A program made the translations under genes and the position numbers. Below the pieces are notes generated by a model. It saw only the letters and a list, made by a program, of their open reading frames with translations, was not told where the DNA came from and searched no databases. This document shows, one piece after another, positions 45,724-54,464 of a stretch of DNA of 64,000 nucleotides; position 1 is the stretch's first letter, and every line of letters starts with the position of its first letter. Location of the stretch: assembly GCA_049969475.1 (NCBI GenBank), contig JBMFOU010000008.1, positions 52,400 through 116,399 of the forward strand. Direction: 5' to 3'. This stretch comes from UBA2030 sp049969475 (GTDB taxonomy: Bacteria > Bacteroidota > Bacteroidia > Bacteroidales > TTA-H9).

Positions 45724-46197
45724 ATGAAATATATTCCTAATCCACCGCGATCCAATCCCGGTTATAATTGTTTTGGATGTGCTCCCCATAATCCAAGAGG
45801 CTTGCATTTAGAGTTTTATGAAGATGGGGATGATATTGTCGGGATCTGGAAACCTCATCCTGATTTTCAGAGCTATGAAAACATTGTGCATGGGGGTATA
45901 CAGATGGCTCTGATGGACGAAACAGCTTGCTGGGTAATGATGGTAAAGGTAGGCACGGCAGGTTTTACACGTAGCATGCATTTCGATTTTCTGAAGCATG
46001 TATATGTAAATCAGCCGGAAGTTAAAATCAGGGGAAAACTGCGAGAAATAAAGGAAGGAATAGCCTATATAGAATTGGCCATTTTGGATGAGGACAACGA
46101 AGTGCGCACTCGTTCAATAGCTGAGTACTTTATTGTGCCGGAGCGCATTGCCGTCAGGAGAATGCAGTATCCTGGTAAAGAAGCTTTTGGAAAATAA
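45724..46197 (+). CDS. PaaI-type hotdog-fold thioesterase
   Basis: A 157-residue protein with the hotdog-thioesterase signature IVHGGIQMALMDETACWVMM (residues about 58-77) and a core FTRSMHFDFLKHV. The N-terminal extension NPGYNCFGCAPHNPRGLHLEF is typical of one PaaI subfamily. It would hydrolyse an acyl-CoA; the substrate is unknown. It shares the transcript of sodB. Confidence 0.88.
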   Translation: MKYIPNPPRSNPGYNCFGCAPHNPRGLHLEFYEDGDDIVGIWKPHPDFQSYENIVHGGIQMALMDETACWVMMVKVGTAGFTRSMHFDFLKHVYVNQPEVKIRGKLREIKEGIAYIELAILDEDNEVRTRSIAEYFIVPERIAVRRMQYPGKEAFGK

Positions 46198-46200
46198 AAA

Positions 46201-46230
46201 AGTGGCTGTATCAATGGAACAGCCTCTTTT
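46201..46230 (+). terminator. Probable terminator after the thioesterase gene
   Basis: AGTGGCTGT (46201-46209) pairs with ACAGCCTCT (46219-46227), with one mismatch, followed by a short T-run. The rest of the 219-bp gap up to glmS shows no gene. Confidence 0.6.
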
Positions 46231-46416
46231 ATAGATGTTTCGGGTGTATTTACCCAGAGAATAACAGGGTTACATTTTTTATAACCATAAAGTTTCCCGG
46301 GTGATCTCTGGTGCACAACTTTTTAACCTGGTTAAGCTCAAAGGAACCTGGGCATTTTACCCCTTAGGGTACGAAAGTTGAAAAGGGTTCAGTCTCTATT
46401 AATCTTGCGCAAAATT

Positions 46417-48255
46417 CTACTCAACGGTTACTGATTTAGCCAGGTTGCGGGGCTGATCTACGTTGCAGCCTCGTAGCACGGCGATGTAGTAAGCCATTAA
46501 TTGTAATGGAATAGTCGCCAATAGGGGCACGAGCATTTCTTCGGTCTCAGGAATCTCTACATAGAAATCTGAAAGGTTCTTTACAGTTATGTCACCTTCA
46601 GTAATTATAGAAATAATGCGTCCTTTTCGGGCTTTCACTTCCTGAATATTGGAAATCACCTTTTCGTAAGTGCCTTTATTGGTGGCAATAACAACTACAG
46701 GCATTTCCTGGTCGATAAGCGCAATGGGGCCATGTTTCATCTCGGCAGCAGGATACCCCTCGGCGTGGATGTAAGAGATTTCCTTCAACTTGAGTGCTCC
46801 TTCAAGGGCTACCGGGAAATTGTAACCTCTGCCCAGATAGAGGAAGTTGCGGGCGTAAGTAAATATTTTCGAGAATTCTTGAATTTCCTCTGCTTTCTTG
46901 AGGATTTTGGCCACTTTATCGGGAATGGTCTGCATTTCCTGGAGAATTTCCCGGATTCGGCTGTCAGGAAGGGTCTTTTTTTTCTGGGCCAGGGCCAGGG
47001 CCATCAGGGCTAAAACGGTAACCTGAGCTGTAAAAGCCTTTGTGGAGGCTACTCCTATCTCGGGTCCTGCATGAGTATATGAACCGGCATCAACAAATCG
47101 GGCAATAGAACTTCCTACCACATTGCAGATGCCATAAATGAAGGCGCCTTGTTTTTTGGCCATTTCAATGGCTGCATAGGTATCAGCAGTTTCGCCCGAC
47201 TGGCTGATGGCAATGACGATATCATCGGGATAAATGATAGGATTGCGGTAGCGAAATTCCGAGGAGTATTCTACTTCAACAGGTATTCGGGCCAATTCTT
47301 CCAGCAGATATTCGCCCACAAGTCCTGCATGCCATGAAGTACCTGCCGCGGTGATAATTATACGCCTGGCATTCAAAAATTTATCCAGGTGATCGATAAT
47401 GCCTGCCATGCTGATGGTGGTACTATCGTTGTTGATGCGACCCCGCATGCAGTCGCGAATGGTCGATGGTTGCTCAAATATCTCTTTGAGCATGAAATGC
47501 TCAAAGCCCCCTTTTTCTAACTGGCTAATGTCGAGTTCCAGCTTTTGAACCACCGGATTTTTCTCAATATTCTTGATGGTCTTTACTTTTAGCTTTTGGC
47601 CGCGTTCCAGTATGGCTATTTCTTCATCATCAAGATAAACTACATCTTTGGTGTATTCAACGATAGGGGATGCATCGCTGGCCAGGAAAAACTCATCTTT
47701 TCCAATCCCAATGACCAGTGGACTTCCATTCCGTGCAGCTACCAGCATATCGGGATTATCTTTTTCCATTACCACAATGGCATAGGCACCCACCACCTGA
47801 TTAAGTGCTGCCCTTACAGCTTCGAAAAGCGAAAGATTAGCCGATTTTTTAATGTAATGAATCAGTTGGATTAAAACTTCGGTATCGGTGCTACTGTTGA
47901 ACTGGTAGCCGTTTTGCATCAGGCTTTCGCGCAATACAGAGTAATTTTCGATGATTCCGTTGTGAATCAGTGCGAGTTCCTCGTTTTGTGAAAAATGAGG
48001 ATGGGCATTTACATCATTAGGTTCTCCGTGGGTGGCCCAACGGGTGTGAGCCATGCCAATGGTACCGTGCAGGTCTTTGTCGGCAATGTGGCGTTCGAGA
48101 TCGGCCACTTTACCCTTGGTTTTGTAAACCCGTAAGCTGTCGTTCAGGATGGCAATACCGGCGCTATCGTACCCTCTGTACTCTAATCTTTTAAGGCCTT
48201 TGATAAGAATAGGCTTGGCCTCTCTGGGGCCAATGTAACCAACTATACCACACAT
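46417..48255 (-). CDS. glmS: Glutamine-fructose-6-phosphate aminotransferase (isomerising)
   Basis: Makes glucosamine 6-phosphate for peptidoglycan and LPS. The class II glutaminase begins MCGIVGYIG with the nucleophilic Cys2. RWATHGEPNDVNAHPH and the two SIS domains (TAAGTSWHAG, SQSGETADTY, STKAFTAQV) follow, ending in PRNLAKSVTVE. It is the last gene of a same-strand run after the GT5 and DUF4270 genes. No glmS ribozyme is visible in the 42-bp gap upstream, in line with its absence from this phylum. Confidence 0.97.
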   Translation of the reverse strand: MCGIVGYIGPREAKPILIKGLKRLEYRGYDSAGIAILNDSLRVYKTKGKVADLERHIADKDLHGTIGMAHTRWATHGEPNDVNAHPHFSQNEELALIHNGIIENYSVLRESLMQNGYQFNSSTDTEVLIQLIHYIKKSANLSLFEAVRAALNQVVGAYAIVVMEKDNPDMLVAARNGSPLVIGIGKDEFFLASDASPIVEYTKDVVYLDDEEIAILERGQKLKVKTIKNIEKNPVVQKLELDISQLEKGGFEHFMLKEIFEQPSTIRDCMRGRINNDSTTISMAGIIDHLDKFLNARRIIITAAGTSWHAGLVGEYLLEELARIPVEVEYSSEFRYRNPIIYPDDIVIAISQSGETADTYAAIEMAKKQGAFIYGICNVVGSSIARFVDAGSYTHAGPEIGVASTKAFTAQVTVLALMALALAQKKKTLPDSRIREILQEMQTIPDKVAKILKKAEEIQEFSKIFTYARNFLYLGRGYNFPVALEGALKLKEISYIHAEGYPAAEMKHGPIALIDQEMPVVVIATNKGTYEKVISNIQEVKARKGRIISIITEGDITVKNLSDFYVEIPETEEMLVPLLATIPLQLMAYYIAVLRGCNVDQPRNLAKSVTVE

Positions 48256-48297
48256 AGCTGTTGTTTGTGTTGAAATGGGGGTGTAAAAATAATATAT

Positions 48298-49632
48298 TTA
48301 GGGAAGAATAGTGTATGTGACCTTTAATTTTATCCTTTGGTTGTATGTCGAAGGATTGGATGGCTGCGAGCCCCCCAGTACTACTCTATAGGCCCTTACC
48401 GAGGGACTCGATGCTTGCAGAGTGAGATGTTTGCTGCTGTCGCGGGTTCCATCTACTATGCTTTGAACATAGCGGGGAATACGAAAGAAGTATTTCCCTT
48501 GTTTACTGTCGTAGCTGCCTCCAAAATAATCGTTTCCCTGATTTTGCTCACTTAAAAACTTAATCTCTCCGCTTTTTGATTCTTCATACAGTAGCAATTT
48601 ATCAGGAGCTCCATACGAAGAGTTGGGATCGATATTATAAAGGTCCAGCACGGCGTCGTTGATGGCAATATGTTTTCCGTTGCTGGTCAGGTGGTCCAAA
48701 TTAGGAATGCGTAAGAGGGTTTTTACTCCCCCCATGGCCTGCAAATACAGCTTTTCCTTACCTAAGGTTGTGTCTTTCTGAATTACCTGTTGTTTGAAAG
48801 AGGCATCGGCCTGGGCGTAATTGTTGTGGTCGAAATGGTTGAATCGGGCAGCTGAGCTGCTAATTACCAGACTGAAGGAAAGGCTGTCATTTTCATCATT
48901 TTTGTAATAAATGACAAGTTCAGACAAGGCCGATTCAAGATTGATGTACATTAGAGTGCCTGTTCCCGGGGCACTGGCTGGTTCGGCAGTTATATAAAGT
49001 CCTTTAATATATTTAATGAATTCGTCGTTGGAGGAAAGAGCGTCGCTAGAAGCTGAGAAAATTTTCTGGATAAATGCCGGCGCTGATTGGTCGATGCGCA
49101 GGCGCAAGTGAGGAGCGTATTTTACGGTATCAATATAAACACTATCGAAAGGCTTTACACGTAAAGTTTTGGAAACCAATGGTGTGGAATGGTAAGCTAT
49201 AGAGCGCTTAGAGTAGTAAACACTATCGTAGTGTAAATCACCAGTAAGTTCATACACTTTGAATGTCTGGAAGGAGGTAGTATCTCCGTAGGCCCCTTTG
49301 ATAGCCAATTTCAGAATAGCAGAGTCCACCACAGGATTGGTTCCAAAGCTGTGACCGACAAAAGGCAGGCGAAGCTGGGTATAAATACTGGCCGTGGTTA
49401 TTCCGAAAACAGGATCCCAATAGCTACCCAGAATGTTTTGAGAAGTTTCGTCAGTTCTGACTGAATCGTCGATGTAAGAAAAGGCTTCAACGGTTATGGT
49501 GGTGTCATGACCAAAACTCAGTCTGTCGCTGGGAGGAATTATGTCGGTGCCAATACGGTTGGGTTCTTTAGTGCAAGCGCCCACTACTACTGCAAGGGCT
49601 GCAAAGATATAAATCAGGCGGTAGGTTTTCAA
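48298..49632 (-). CDS. DUF4270 family lipoprotein
   Basis: A 444-residue protein with a lipoprotein signal ending in VVVGAC, and body motifs NRIGTDIIPPSDRL and SYWDPVFGITTASIYTQLRLP that I associate with DUF4270. Probably outer-membrane anchored; its function is not known. The start is TTG at 49632: AGGAG sits just upstream and the signal peptide begins directly after it, so this codon is more credible than any ATG inside. It sits between the GT5 gene and glmS. Confidence 0.82.
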   Translation of the reverse strand: MKTYRLIYIFAALAVVVGACTKEPNRIGTDIIPPSDRLSFGHDTTITVEAFSYIDDSVRTDETSQNILGSYWDPVFGITTASIYTQLRLPFVGHSFGTNPVVDSAILKLAIKGAYGDTTSFQTFKVYELTGDLHYDSVYYSKRSIAYHSTPLVSKTLRVKPFDSVYIDTVKYAPHLRLRIDQSAPAFIQKIFSASSDALSSNDEFIKYIKGLYITAEPASAPGTGTLMYINLESALSELVIYYKNDENDSLSFSLVISSSAARFNHFDHNNYAQADASFKQQVIQKDTTLGKEKLYLQAMGGVKTLLRIPNLDHLTSNGKHIAINDAVLDLYNIDPNSSYGAPDKLLLYEESKSGEIKFLSEQNQGNDYFGGSYDSKQGKYFFRIPRYVQSIVDGTRDSSKHLTLQASSPSVRAYRVVLGGSQPSNPSTYNQRIKLKVTYTILP

Positions 49633-49692
49633 TTTCTCCTGTGTTTAAGTTCGGTTGATCGTAAACGTAGTGCAAAGATGATGCAAAACCTT

Positions 49693-50511
49693 TCAGCTCT
49701 CTCTATTTTCAAGAATTTTATCGTAGAATTCGTTGTAGGCGTCAATGTAAGTTTCATCTGACTGCAAGGGTAGAACGGGAATTTTGAGGGTATTGAGATA
49801 TTCAAGCACTTCCGGATTAATTTTTTCAGCAGCCAGAATGGCTCCGTCAGCAAACTGGAGGGCACCCTTCATCATGCCTATATAGTTGCCCTCTTTGTAA
49901 TTGACCAGGTCTTTTTCTGCGATTCCTGGCATTTTTATTTTCGACTTAAAGGTTTTTCCGAAAACAAAATCAAAATCATCGTCATAGAGCGACACCACAA
50001 TCTTCGATTCCTGGAAGATGGGGTTGTCTTTCAAAGCTCTTTTTATGTATAGCGGAATAAGGCTGGTAAACCAACCATGGCAATGAATAATATCGGGGTC
50101 CCAGCCCAATTTTTTAACCGTCTCCAGGACACCCCGGGCAAAAAAGGCTGCCCTCTCGTCGTTGTCTTTGAAAAATTTACCGTTTTTATCTTCAAATTTA
50201 GCTTTTCGCTGGAAATAGTCATCATTATCAATAAAATAAACCTGCATACGGGCTTGTTGTATGGAGGCCACTTTAATGATCAGGGGCCGGTCGGTATTGT
50301 CGATAATGATGTTCATTCCCGAAAGACGAATCACTTCATGCAACTGATTTCTTCTTTCGTTGATATGCCCGTATTTTGGCATGAAGGTTCTGATTTCTTT
50401 TCCCCTTTCCTGTATCCCCTGTGGTAAGTATCTGGCTATTTTGCCCATAGGGCTGTCAGGAAGATAGGGGATAATTTCCTGAGATACGATAAGAACCCGG
50501 GCGTTGTTCAT
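49693..50511 (-). CDS. Glycogen/starch synthase-like protein, GT5 N-domain only
   Basis: A 272-residue protein homologous to the N-terminal Rossmann domain of glycogen synthase (SQEIIPYLPDSPMGKIARYLP, FMPKYGHINERRN, IHCHGWFTSLIPLYIK). The C-terminal GT-B half, which carries the nucleotide-sugar site, is absent. Such half-size proteins are widespread in Bacteroidota and often lie beside panC and DUF4270. Here panC is missing and recO follows instead. Catalytic activity alone is doubtful; a regulatory or partner role is possible. Confidence 0.82.
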   Translation of the reverse strand: MNNARVLIVSQEIIPYLPDSPMGKIARYLPQGIQERGKEIRTFMPKYGHINERRNQLHEVIRLSGMNIIIDNTDRPLIIKVASIQQARMQVYFIDNDDYFQRKAKFEDKNGKFFKDNDERAAFFARGVLETVKKLGWDPDIIHCHGWFTSLIPLYIKRALKDNPIFQESKIVVSLYDDDFDFVFGKTFKSKIKMPGIAEKDLVNYKEGNYIGMMKGALQFADGAILAAEKINPEVLEYLNTLKIPVLPLQSDETYIDAYNEFYDKILENRES

Positions 50512-50545
50512 TGCAGATTATTTGATACGTTACTCATTTCCCTTG

Positions 50546-50578
50546 CAAAGGTACGAATTTTTACCGAAGTTATACAAA
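50546..50578 (-). promoter_or_regulatory. Promoter of the GT5-DUF4270-glmS run
   Basis: On the minus strand TTTG (50578-50575), 21-bp spacer, TACCTTTG (50553-50546), 34 bp before the ATG. It is a canonical Bacteroidota promoter. Confidence 0.75.
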
Positions 50579-50692
50579 AAATAACTGATTATTAACAATA
50601 TAAAATTACCTCTGTGGCTCGGGTTATAATTGGCTTGCGGTTAGCTTTTAGCTTTGAATAAAGAGGATATGTCTGAAAACCTGATAATAAGG

Positions 50693-51397
50693 TCAGGAGT
50701 GAAAAATTTCCTGAAAAACAGAGGGTGATTTCAGGTCTCTAAATTCGGGTAGGTGAACCGAAAAATAAAAAAGAAGTACTTCCAGCAGGGTTTTCCTGTT
50801 GCGAAGAGGTGTAGGTTGAAAAACGTCGGAGGTGAATATATTCAGCATTTCAGCAAAGTCGGCCGATGTTTCGTCCTGAAGAATAAGGGATGATTCGCCT
50901 GGAGGTAAGTCGGTGAAAGTGCCTGCCTCAAGGTGGAACCAAGGCCTTTGAGCATCTTGATTATTTAGGGGATGAAAGCCCAAATATCTCGAAAGGCGTA
51001 ATAAAAACCAATGTGGATAAGTAGAGACCGAGTTTTGACAATTTTCTAATTGTAAAACAGCGGATTCCAGAAAATCGTACATCTCTTTGTTGGTCTCCAT
51101 TTCGCGTATGCTTCGCTGAATCACTTCAGCCATAAAAAAAGTGAGGGCAGTTTTGATTAGCTGAGTATGCAGCGAAGGAGTGGCCTGATAAATTTTGGCT
51201 TCCTTCAGATGGAGCAGTTCGCGATGGGAGAGGTCTTCAAAAACCACCTCCAGCAAGGTAAGGGGCTGTAGATAAGCAGGCCGGATTATCGAGCGCTTAC
51301 TTCCCAGCCCTTTTACCATGAAGGATTTCAGACCAGCCTCACGGACATAGAGCTTACAAACCACGCCATTTTCACCATATCTGACATGGTTGAGCAT
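50693..51397 (-). CDS. recO: DNA repair protein RecO
   Basis: Recombination mediator that helps RecA load on SSB-coated DNA. The N-terminal OB-fold (VRYGENGVVCKLYVREAGLKSFMVKGLGSKRS, read by position at residues 5-36) is followed by the helical bundle (LLRLSRYLGFHP) and C-terminal region. The 234-residue length is close to the family. The annotated ATG starts about six residues late compared with homologues (family start like KTRGIVL). The only upstream in-frame candidate is ATT at 51415, so a rare start is possible. Confidence 0.9.
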   Translation of the reverse strand: MLNHVRYGENGVVCKLYVREAGLKSFMVKGLGSKRSIIRPAYLQPLTLLEVVFEDLSHRELLHLKEAKIYQATPSLHTQLIKTALTFFMAEVIQRSIREMETNKEMYDFLESAVLQLENCQNSVSTYPHWFLLRLSRYLGFHPLNNQDAQRPWFHLEAGTFTDLPPGESSLILQDETSADFAEMLNIFTSDVFQPTPLRNRKTLLEVLLFYFSVHLPEFRDLKSPSVFQEIFHS

Positions 51398-51446
51398 AAG
51401 GGCCCGGGAAAGAATGTTTTGCCTGATGGGTAATGCGTTTTGGATG

Positions 51447-51454
51447 CAAAATTA
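51447..51454 (-). promoter_or_regulatory. Promoter box of recO
   Basis: TAATTTTG on the minus strand matches TAnnTTTG, 49 bp upstream of the annotated ATG, leaving room for a start at ATT 51415. Confidence 0.5.
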
Positions 51455-51521
51455 TAGCAGGGGATTGAATAGAAATGTTTGTTTATCCGCAATAAGCTCA
51501 GTCTTATTCAGACCCAAGCAT

Positions 51522-52598
51522 TTATTCGTAAACCCTGGGCTGAGTTTCTCCTCTGAGCACCATTAGGCCGTTTATTGCCAAGGCTTCCATTTCGTCTTCA
51601 CCGGGGTAAACGATGATGGGTCCCAGGTGGCTTACCATTTCTTTGATATAGTTGATAAAATAAGTGTTGTGTGCAATGCCACCCGTGAGTATGATGCCAT
51701 CCACCTGGCCTTTAAGTACAGCTGACATAGCCCCGATTTCCTTGGCCACCTGGTAAGCCATGGCATCTTGTATGAGCTTGGCTTTTTCATCCCCATTGCG
51801 GGCGGCTATTTCAACATCGTAGGCGCTGTTGGTCCCCAGGTATGCAACATAGCCTCCTTTACCAGTAATCATTTTTTTAACTTCTTCAAGCGTATATTTA
51901 CCGCTGAAGCATAGGGCAGCCAACTGGCCCACAGGTAATGATCCGCTGCGTTCAGGAGAGAAGGGGCCGTCTCCATCCAGGGCATTGTTTACATCGATAA
52001 CCTTTCCTTTGCAGTGAGCCCCCACCGATATTCCCCCACCCAGGTGGGCAACAATAAGATTGAGCTCTTCGTATTTTTTATTCAGCGATTTGGCATACGA
52101 GCGCGCTACGGCTTTCTGGTTGAGGGCATGAAAAATGGAAACCCTCTGAAAGTGCGGATGCCCTGCCACGCGGGCTACGTCCTGGAGTTCGTCTACCACC
52201 ACCGGATCAGCAATGTAGGCCTTGGCTTTACCTTGAGTTTGGGCAATGTCGTAAGCTATTAGCCCGCCTAAATTGCTGGCATGTTCCCCCATAACCCCTA
52301 CCTTCAGGTCTTCAATCATTCTTTCATTAACCTCGTAAACTCCCGAAGGAATTGGCTTAACAAGACCTCCCCTGCCCACAATGGCTTCTATGGTGTTTAT
52401 GTCTATACCAGCTTGGAAAAGTTCCTTAAGTATAATTTCACGACGAAAGGCAAACTGATCGGTTATTTTGGGGAAGTCTTTTAATTCTTCAGCCGAGTGT
52501 CGGAGCGTTTTTAGGAAAATGTTTTTGTTTCCTTCGTAAACGGCTATTTTGGTGGAAGTTGAACCAGGGTTGATGGCCAAGACTCTTTCTTTGCTCAT
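51522..52598 (-). CDS. buk: Butyrate kinase
   Basis: An ASKHA-fold kinase of 358 residues that converts butyryl (or branched-chain acyl) phosphate and ADP to the acid and ATP. RVLAINPGSTSTKIAVYEG forms the phosphate-1 loop. GRGGLVKPIPSGVYEV, HLGGGISVGAH and ILTGGIAHN are all conserved. It lies 17 bp after the nearer ptb gene, and this substrate-level phosphorylation step fits amino-acid fermentation. Confidence 0.95.
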   Translation of the reverse strand: MSKERVLAINPGSTSTKIAVYEGNKNIFLKTLRHSAEELKDFPKITDQFAFRREIILKELFQAGIDINTIEAIVGRGGLVKPIPSGVYEVNERMIEDLKVGVMGEHASNLGGLIAYDIAQTQGKAKAYIADPVVVDELQDVARVAGHPHFQRVSIFHALNQKAVARSYAKSLNKKYEELNLIVAHLGGGISVGAHCKGKVIDVNNALDGDGPFSPERSGSLPVGQLAALCFSGKYTLEEVKKMITGKGGYVAYLGTNSAYDVEIAARNGDEKAKLIQDAMAYQVAKEIGAMSAVLKGQVDGIILTGGIAHNTYFINYIKEMVSHLGPIIVYPGEDEMEALAINGLMVLRGETQPRVYE

Positions 52599-52615
52599 AA
52601 AAATTATTTATTAAA

Positions 52616-53527
52616 TCATGATTCTGCCATCAGGCAGGCAAGTGCAATACAATTGAATTTAGATTGTTCGCTTTCGCTACGCGACATAACGATGACAGGT
52701 TTGCGGGTACCACGGATGAGCCCGGCCAGCTCGGCTCCGGCAAAACGTACCAGCCCTTTGTAAAACGCATTACAGGCTTCGAGAGTAGGGAATAGTAACA
52801 CATCGGCATCACCCTGAATCGGGGTGTTTACCTTTTTTATAGCAAGGCTTTCAGGAACGGTAGCGAGGAAAACATCCAGTGGCCCATCCACCACACAGCC
52901 TTTGATTTGACCTCTTTCGGCCATTTTACAAATGATGGCGTAATCGGCCACCGAGGGAGGCTGGAGGCCGGCTTTTTCTGTGGCGCTTATGAGGGCAACC
53001 TTGGGCTCCATAATGCCGAATCGGTGGCACATGTTCACAGCGTAGTTGAGCATGGCTATTTTTTGATTCAGGTCTGGGAAAGGAATGACCGCTGTATCGG
53101 TGATAAACAAGAGCTTGTGGTAGCTGGGGATTTCGAGGGCGGCCACGTAGCTCATTACAGCACCGGGTATCATCAGCCCGGTCTCTTTATTGAGCACAGC
53201 TCTCAAGAAATTATCCGTATTTACCAGACCCTTCATAAGAACGTCGGCACCACCCTGATTTACCTGTTCCACGCACCAACGCACAGCTTCTGCTTCTTCA
53301 TGGATAGGGTGGATGACGAAATCGGAAGGCTTAGCTCCTTGTTGGGTCAGTAAATGTGCGATGCGGTCGGGATGGCCGGTAAGAATAAAACGGGCAAATC
53401 CCTCCCTGGAGGCTTTTAACACAGCTCCAATGGTATGCGGGTCTTCTGCCAGCACCACCGCAATCGTTTTCGGTGTTTGTCCTTTTAGCCTCTCACTCAG
53501 CTCTGCAAAGCTTCCAATGGGTTTCAT
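52616..53527 (-). CDS. ptb: Phosphate butyryltransferase, copy B
   Basis: A 303-residue Pta/Ptb-family enzyme that exchanges the CoA of an acyl-CoA for phosphate. Motifs shared with copy A are ADVLMKGLVNTDNFLRAVLNKETGL, KVALISATEKA, MAERGQIKGCVVDGPLDV and GDADVLLFPTLEACNAFYKGL, each read here by position. It is 17 bp from both neighbours and clearly diverged from copy A, so the two are probably functionally distinct or hetero-oligomeric. Confidence 0.93.
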   Translation of the reverse strand: MKPIGSFAELSERLKGQTPKTIAVVLAEDPHTIGAVLKASREGFARFILTGHPDRIAHLLTQQGAKPSDFVIHPIHEEAEAVRWCVEQVNQGGADVLMKGLVNTDNFLRAVLNKETGLMIPGAVMSYVAALEIPSYHKLLFITDTAVIPFPDLNQKIAMLNYAVNMCHRFGIMEPKVALISATEKAGLQPPSVADYAIICKMAERGQIKGCVVDGPLDVFLATVPESLAIKKVNTPIQGDADVLLFPTLEACNAFYKGLVRFAGAELAGLIRGTRKPVIVMSRSESEQSKFNCIALACLMAES

Positions 53528-53544
53528 CGAAAATGGAATCTCTT

Positions 53545-54447
53545 TTATTTGGCTGCCAGTGCTGCCAGGGCGATGGAGTAGGTTTTGGTAAGAGCGCTAT
53601 CGCCCCGAGAAGATAGCACAGCCGGACATTTAGCACCCACTACAATGGCTCCTTGTTCTCCTTTGGCCAGTTTGGTGTTGAATTTATAAAATATGTTTCC
53701 TGCTTCTATGTTGGGAAATAGCAGGCAGTCGGCATCTCCGGCTACTTCGCTCTTGAGTTTTTTAATTTCGGCACTTTCTTTATCAATAGCTGTATCCAGT
53801 GATAAGGGCCCATCCACAATAGCACCTTTAATTTGGCCTCGCTCAGCCATTTTACTGATTATACCTGCATCCACGCAAGCCTGCATGCCTGGAAGCATCT
53901 GCTCGGTAGCTGCGATGAGGGCCACTTTGGGTTTTTCAATACCCAGGGCATGGGCTGTTTGAATGAGATAGTTGGTGATAGCAATTTTTTGGTCCAGATC
54001 GGGGGCGGGAATAATGGCAACATCACCAACAATCAATAGCTTATGATAATTGGGGTTTTCCATCACGGTTACATGGCTCAGAATGGCCTTGGGGGGCATC
54101 AGTCCTGCTTCCTTGTTAAGAATGGCCCGCATATATTTGTCGGTGCTTACCAGGCCTTTCATCAGAATTTCGCCTTCGCCTTTCACTATGAGTTCGACCG
54201 CTTTGTGAGCAGCTTTCTGCTCATCGGCTTCCTGAACAATTTTGAACTTGCCCGGGTCGATATTCAATTCACGGCAAATTTTTACAATGGTGGCCTTGTC
54301 GCCTACAAGGGTACCTTCTACTATACCCAATTCGATAGCATGGTTTACTGCTTCTATAGTATGACTGTCGTTGGCATAAGCGGCCACAATTCTTTTCCGG
54401 CTTTTCGACCGGGCTGCTTCAATCATTTGTTCCAGACGAGTAATCAT
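53545..54447 (-). CDS. ptb: Phosphate butyryltransferase, copy A
   Basis: A 300-residue paralogue of copy B with EILMKGLVSTDKYMRAILNK, KVALIAATEQM, MAERGQIKGAIVDGPLSL and GDADCLLFPNIEAGNIFYKF at equivalent places. It would act just before butyrate kinase. Substrate range (butyryl-, isobutyryl-, isovaleryl-CoA) cannot be told from sequence. It starts 17 bp after the M64 peptidase gene, so all four may be one transcript. Confidence 0.93.
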   Translation of the reverse strand: MITRLEQMIEAARSKSRKRIVAAYANDSHTIEAVNHAIELGIVEGTLVGDKATIVKICRELNIDPGKFKIVQEADEQKAAHKAVELIVKGEGEILMKGLVSTDKYMRAILNKEAGLMPPKAILSHVTVMENPNYHKLLIVGDVAIIPAPDLDQKIAITNYLIQTAHALGIEKPKVALIAATEQMLPGMQACVDAGIISKMAERGQIKGAIVDGPLSLDTAIDKESAEIKKLKSEVAGDADCLLFPNIEAGNIFYKFNTKLAKGEQGAIVVGAKCPAVLSSRGDSALTKTYSIALAALAAK

Positions 54448-54464
54448 AAGTGTTGTGATTTATT

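Noticed and set aside
48256..48297. glmS ribozyme
   Set aside because: The gap is only 42 bp and shows no ribozyme core; glmS is regulated otherwise in this phylum.
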